Of a stretch of 42,365 nucleotides of DNA, positions 41,136 to 42,365 are shown in pieces (the stretch's first letter is position 1; every line of letters starts with the position of its first letter). A model generated the notes under the pieces. That model had not been told where the DNA came from. It searched no databases and saw only the letters and a list, made by a program, of their open reading frames with translations. The translations under genes were made by a program, and so were the position numbers. Origin of the DNA: Spirosoma fluviale (GTDB lineage: Bacteria > Bacteroidota > Bacteroidia > Cytophagales > Cyclobacteriaceae). The stretch spans positions 1 to 42,365 of the forward strand of contig CAMCBC010000003.1 of NCBI GenBank assembly GCA_945872775.1, written 5' to 3'.

Positions 41136-42365
41136 ATGCGAAAGTTACTATTAGGCCTTGATCTTGGAAGTTCCTCGGTCAAAGCCTGCATCCTAGATGC
41201 AGATTCGGGCCAGTCCCTTGCATCCAAAGCTTTCCCTGAAGTAGAAATGCCTATCCATTCTCCCCAAACAGGATGGGCCGAACAGGATCCTGAACTTTGG
41301 TGGACTTATGTCAAACAAGGGATTGCCTTTGTGCAGCAGCAAGCACAGGTTCAAAAAGGAGAATTGAAAGGGATAGGCATAGCCTACCAAATGCATGGGC
41401 TTGTTTGTGTAAACCAAGCTCATCAGGTACTTCGTCCCTCCATCATCTGGTGTGATAGCAGGGCAGTAGCCCTTGGTGAAAAAGCATTTCAATCTCTTGG
41501 TGAGGACTATTGCTTACCACATCTCCTCAATTCGCCTGGAAATTTTACAGCATCCAAACTCCGTTGGGTGATTGAAAATCAGCCTGAAGTAGCTGCTCAA
41601 ATTCATAAAATCATGCTTCCTGGAGACTTTATCGCCATGAAGCTCAGCGGTGAGATTCTCACCTCCGAAACAGGTCTTTCCGAAGGTATATTTTGGGATT
41701 TCAAGGAAAATGGGCTTAGTGATCCATTACTTAAAGCGATGGAGATCCCAAAGGATTGGATTCCAGAGGCTGTTCCTTCTTTCTCTGTACAGGGAAAAGT
41801 TTCCTCTTCCGCAGCACATGAAACTGGCTTGGAGGCAGGTATCCCAATTTCCTACCGCGCTGGAGATCAGCCCAACAACGCCTTTTCCCTTCAAGTGCTC
41901 AAGCCAGGGGAGCTCGCCACTACTGCCGGTACATCTGGGACAGTTTACGGTGTCGCGGATACGCCAGTTTATGATCCTAAATCTCGGGTCAACACCTTTG
42001 TTCATGTGAATCATCTCCAAAGCAAGCCTTCCTATGGAGTATTGCTTTGTGTCAATGGCACAGGAATTCTGAATTCCTGGCTCAAGAGAATGTTGGGAGG
42101 AAGTTCCCTGAGTTACGAGGAAATGAACATCCTCGCAGCAGGAGCGCCAATTGGTTCGGATAAATTGGCTTTTCTCCCTTTTGGAAATGGGGTGGAACGC
42201 ATCCTTCAAAATACTCCAATGGGAGCACATTTGATGGGATTGGACTTGCTCAAACACGATCAAAAGCATATACTCCGTGCCGCTCAAGAAGGGATCGTAG
42301 CTGCTTTGACCTTTGGATTCCGCATCATGAAGGATATGGGAATGGACCTCAAAACCGTCAAAGCT
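41136..42365 (+). CDS. xylB: xylulokinase, N-terminal part (runs off right edge)
   Basis: MRKLLLGLDLGSSSVKACILDADSG..., IGIAYQMHGLVCV, IIWCDSRA, RAGDQPNNAFS, TTAGTSGTVYG; 1-nt gap after the SGLT-like gene; absent from the ORF track because it has no stop in the window. Confidence 0.92.
   Translation, partial: MRKLLLGLDLGSSSVKACILDADSGQSLASKAFPEVEMPIHSPQTGWAEQDPELWWTYVKQGIAFVQQQAQVQKGELKGIGIAYQMHGLVCVNQAHQVLRPSIIWCDSRAVALGEKAFQSLGEDYCLPHLLNSPGNFTASKLRWVIENQPEVAAQIHKIMLPGDFIAMKLSGEILTSETGLSEGIFWDFKENGLSDPLLKAMEIPKDWIPEAVPSFSVQGKVSSSAAHETGLEAGIPISYRAGDQPNNAFSLQVLKPGELATTAGTSGTVYGVADTPVYDPKSRVNTFVHVNHLQSKPSYGVLLCVNGTGILNSWLKRMLGGSSLSYEEMNILAAGAPIGSDKLAFLPFGNGVERILQNTPMGAHLMGLDLLKHDQKHILRAAQEGIVAALTFGFRIMKDMGMDLKTVKA

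Overview
This window looks like an ordinary core-chromosome segment from a Bacteroidota genome, probably Cytophagales and Algoriphagus-like. That placement is inferred from gene content: IPExxxVDY protein, type B T9SS C-terminal domain, SprB-type repeats, TonB receptors, and TAnnTTTG-type promoters. From left to right it contains: fabF (partial)/acpP; an IPExxxVDY gene next to pyk; a fatty-acid and ribosome cluster read on the minus strand (pdxA, yceD/DUF177, rpmF, fabH, efp, accB, accC); rsmA-mgtE-D-2-hydroxyacid dehydrogenase; greA; a HIT-family gene; a DUF1080 protein; an NRAMP transporter; an alpha/beta hydrolase; a ligase-associated helicase plus ATP-dependent DNA ligase pair; two lipoproteins; a TonB receptor; a small 4-TM protein; an rlmI-like methyltransferase; an SSS transporter; an ABC-F ATPase; a ~1050 aa T9SS surface protein; galE; a second TonB receptor; a HlyD/TolC pair; an L-serine dehydratase beta subunit; and an SGLT-like transporter followed by partial xylB. 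I found no mobile element, CRISPR array, tRNA, rRNA or recognisable defence island. The strongest non-coding observations are: (1) a promoter-plus-terminator leader immediately before greA, reminiscent of the E. coli greA leader/GraL arrangement; (2) similar TGCAA-type palindromes with the same 7-3-7 geometry upstream of both TonB receptors; (3) a tandem hairpin cluster between rpmF and fabH; and (4) a conserved-looking coding remnant directly after the alpha/beta hydrolase. I cannot claim a clearly new biological system here.
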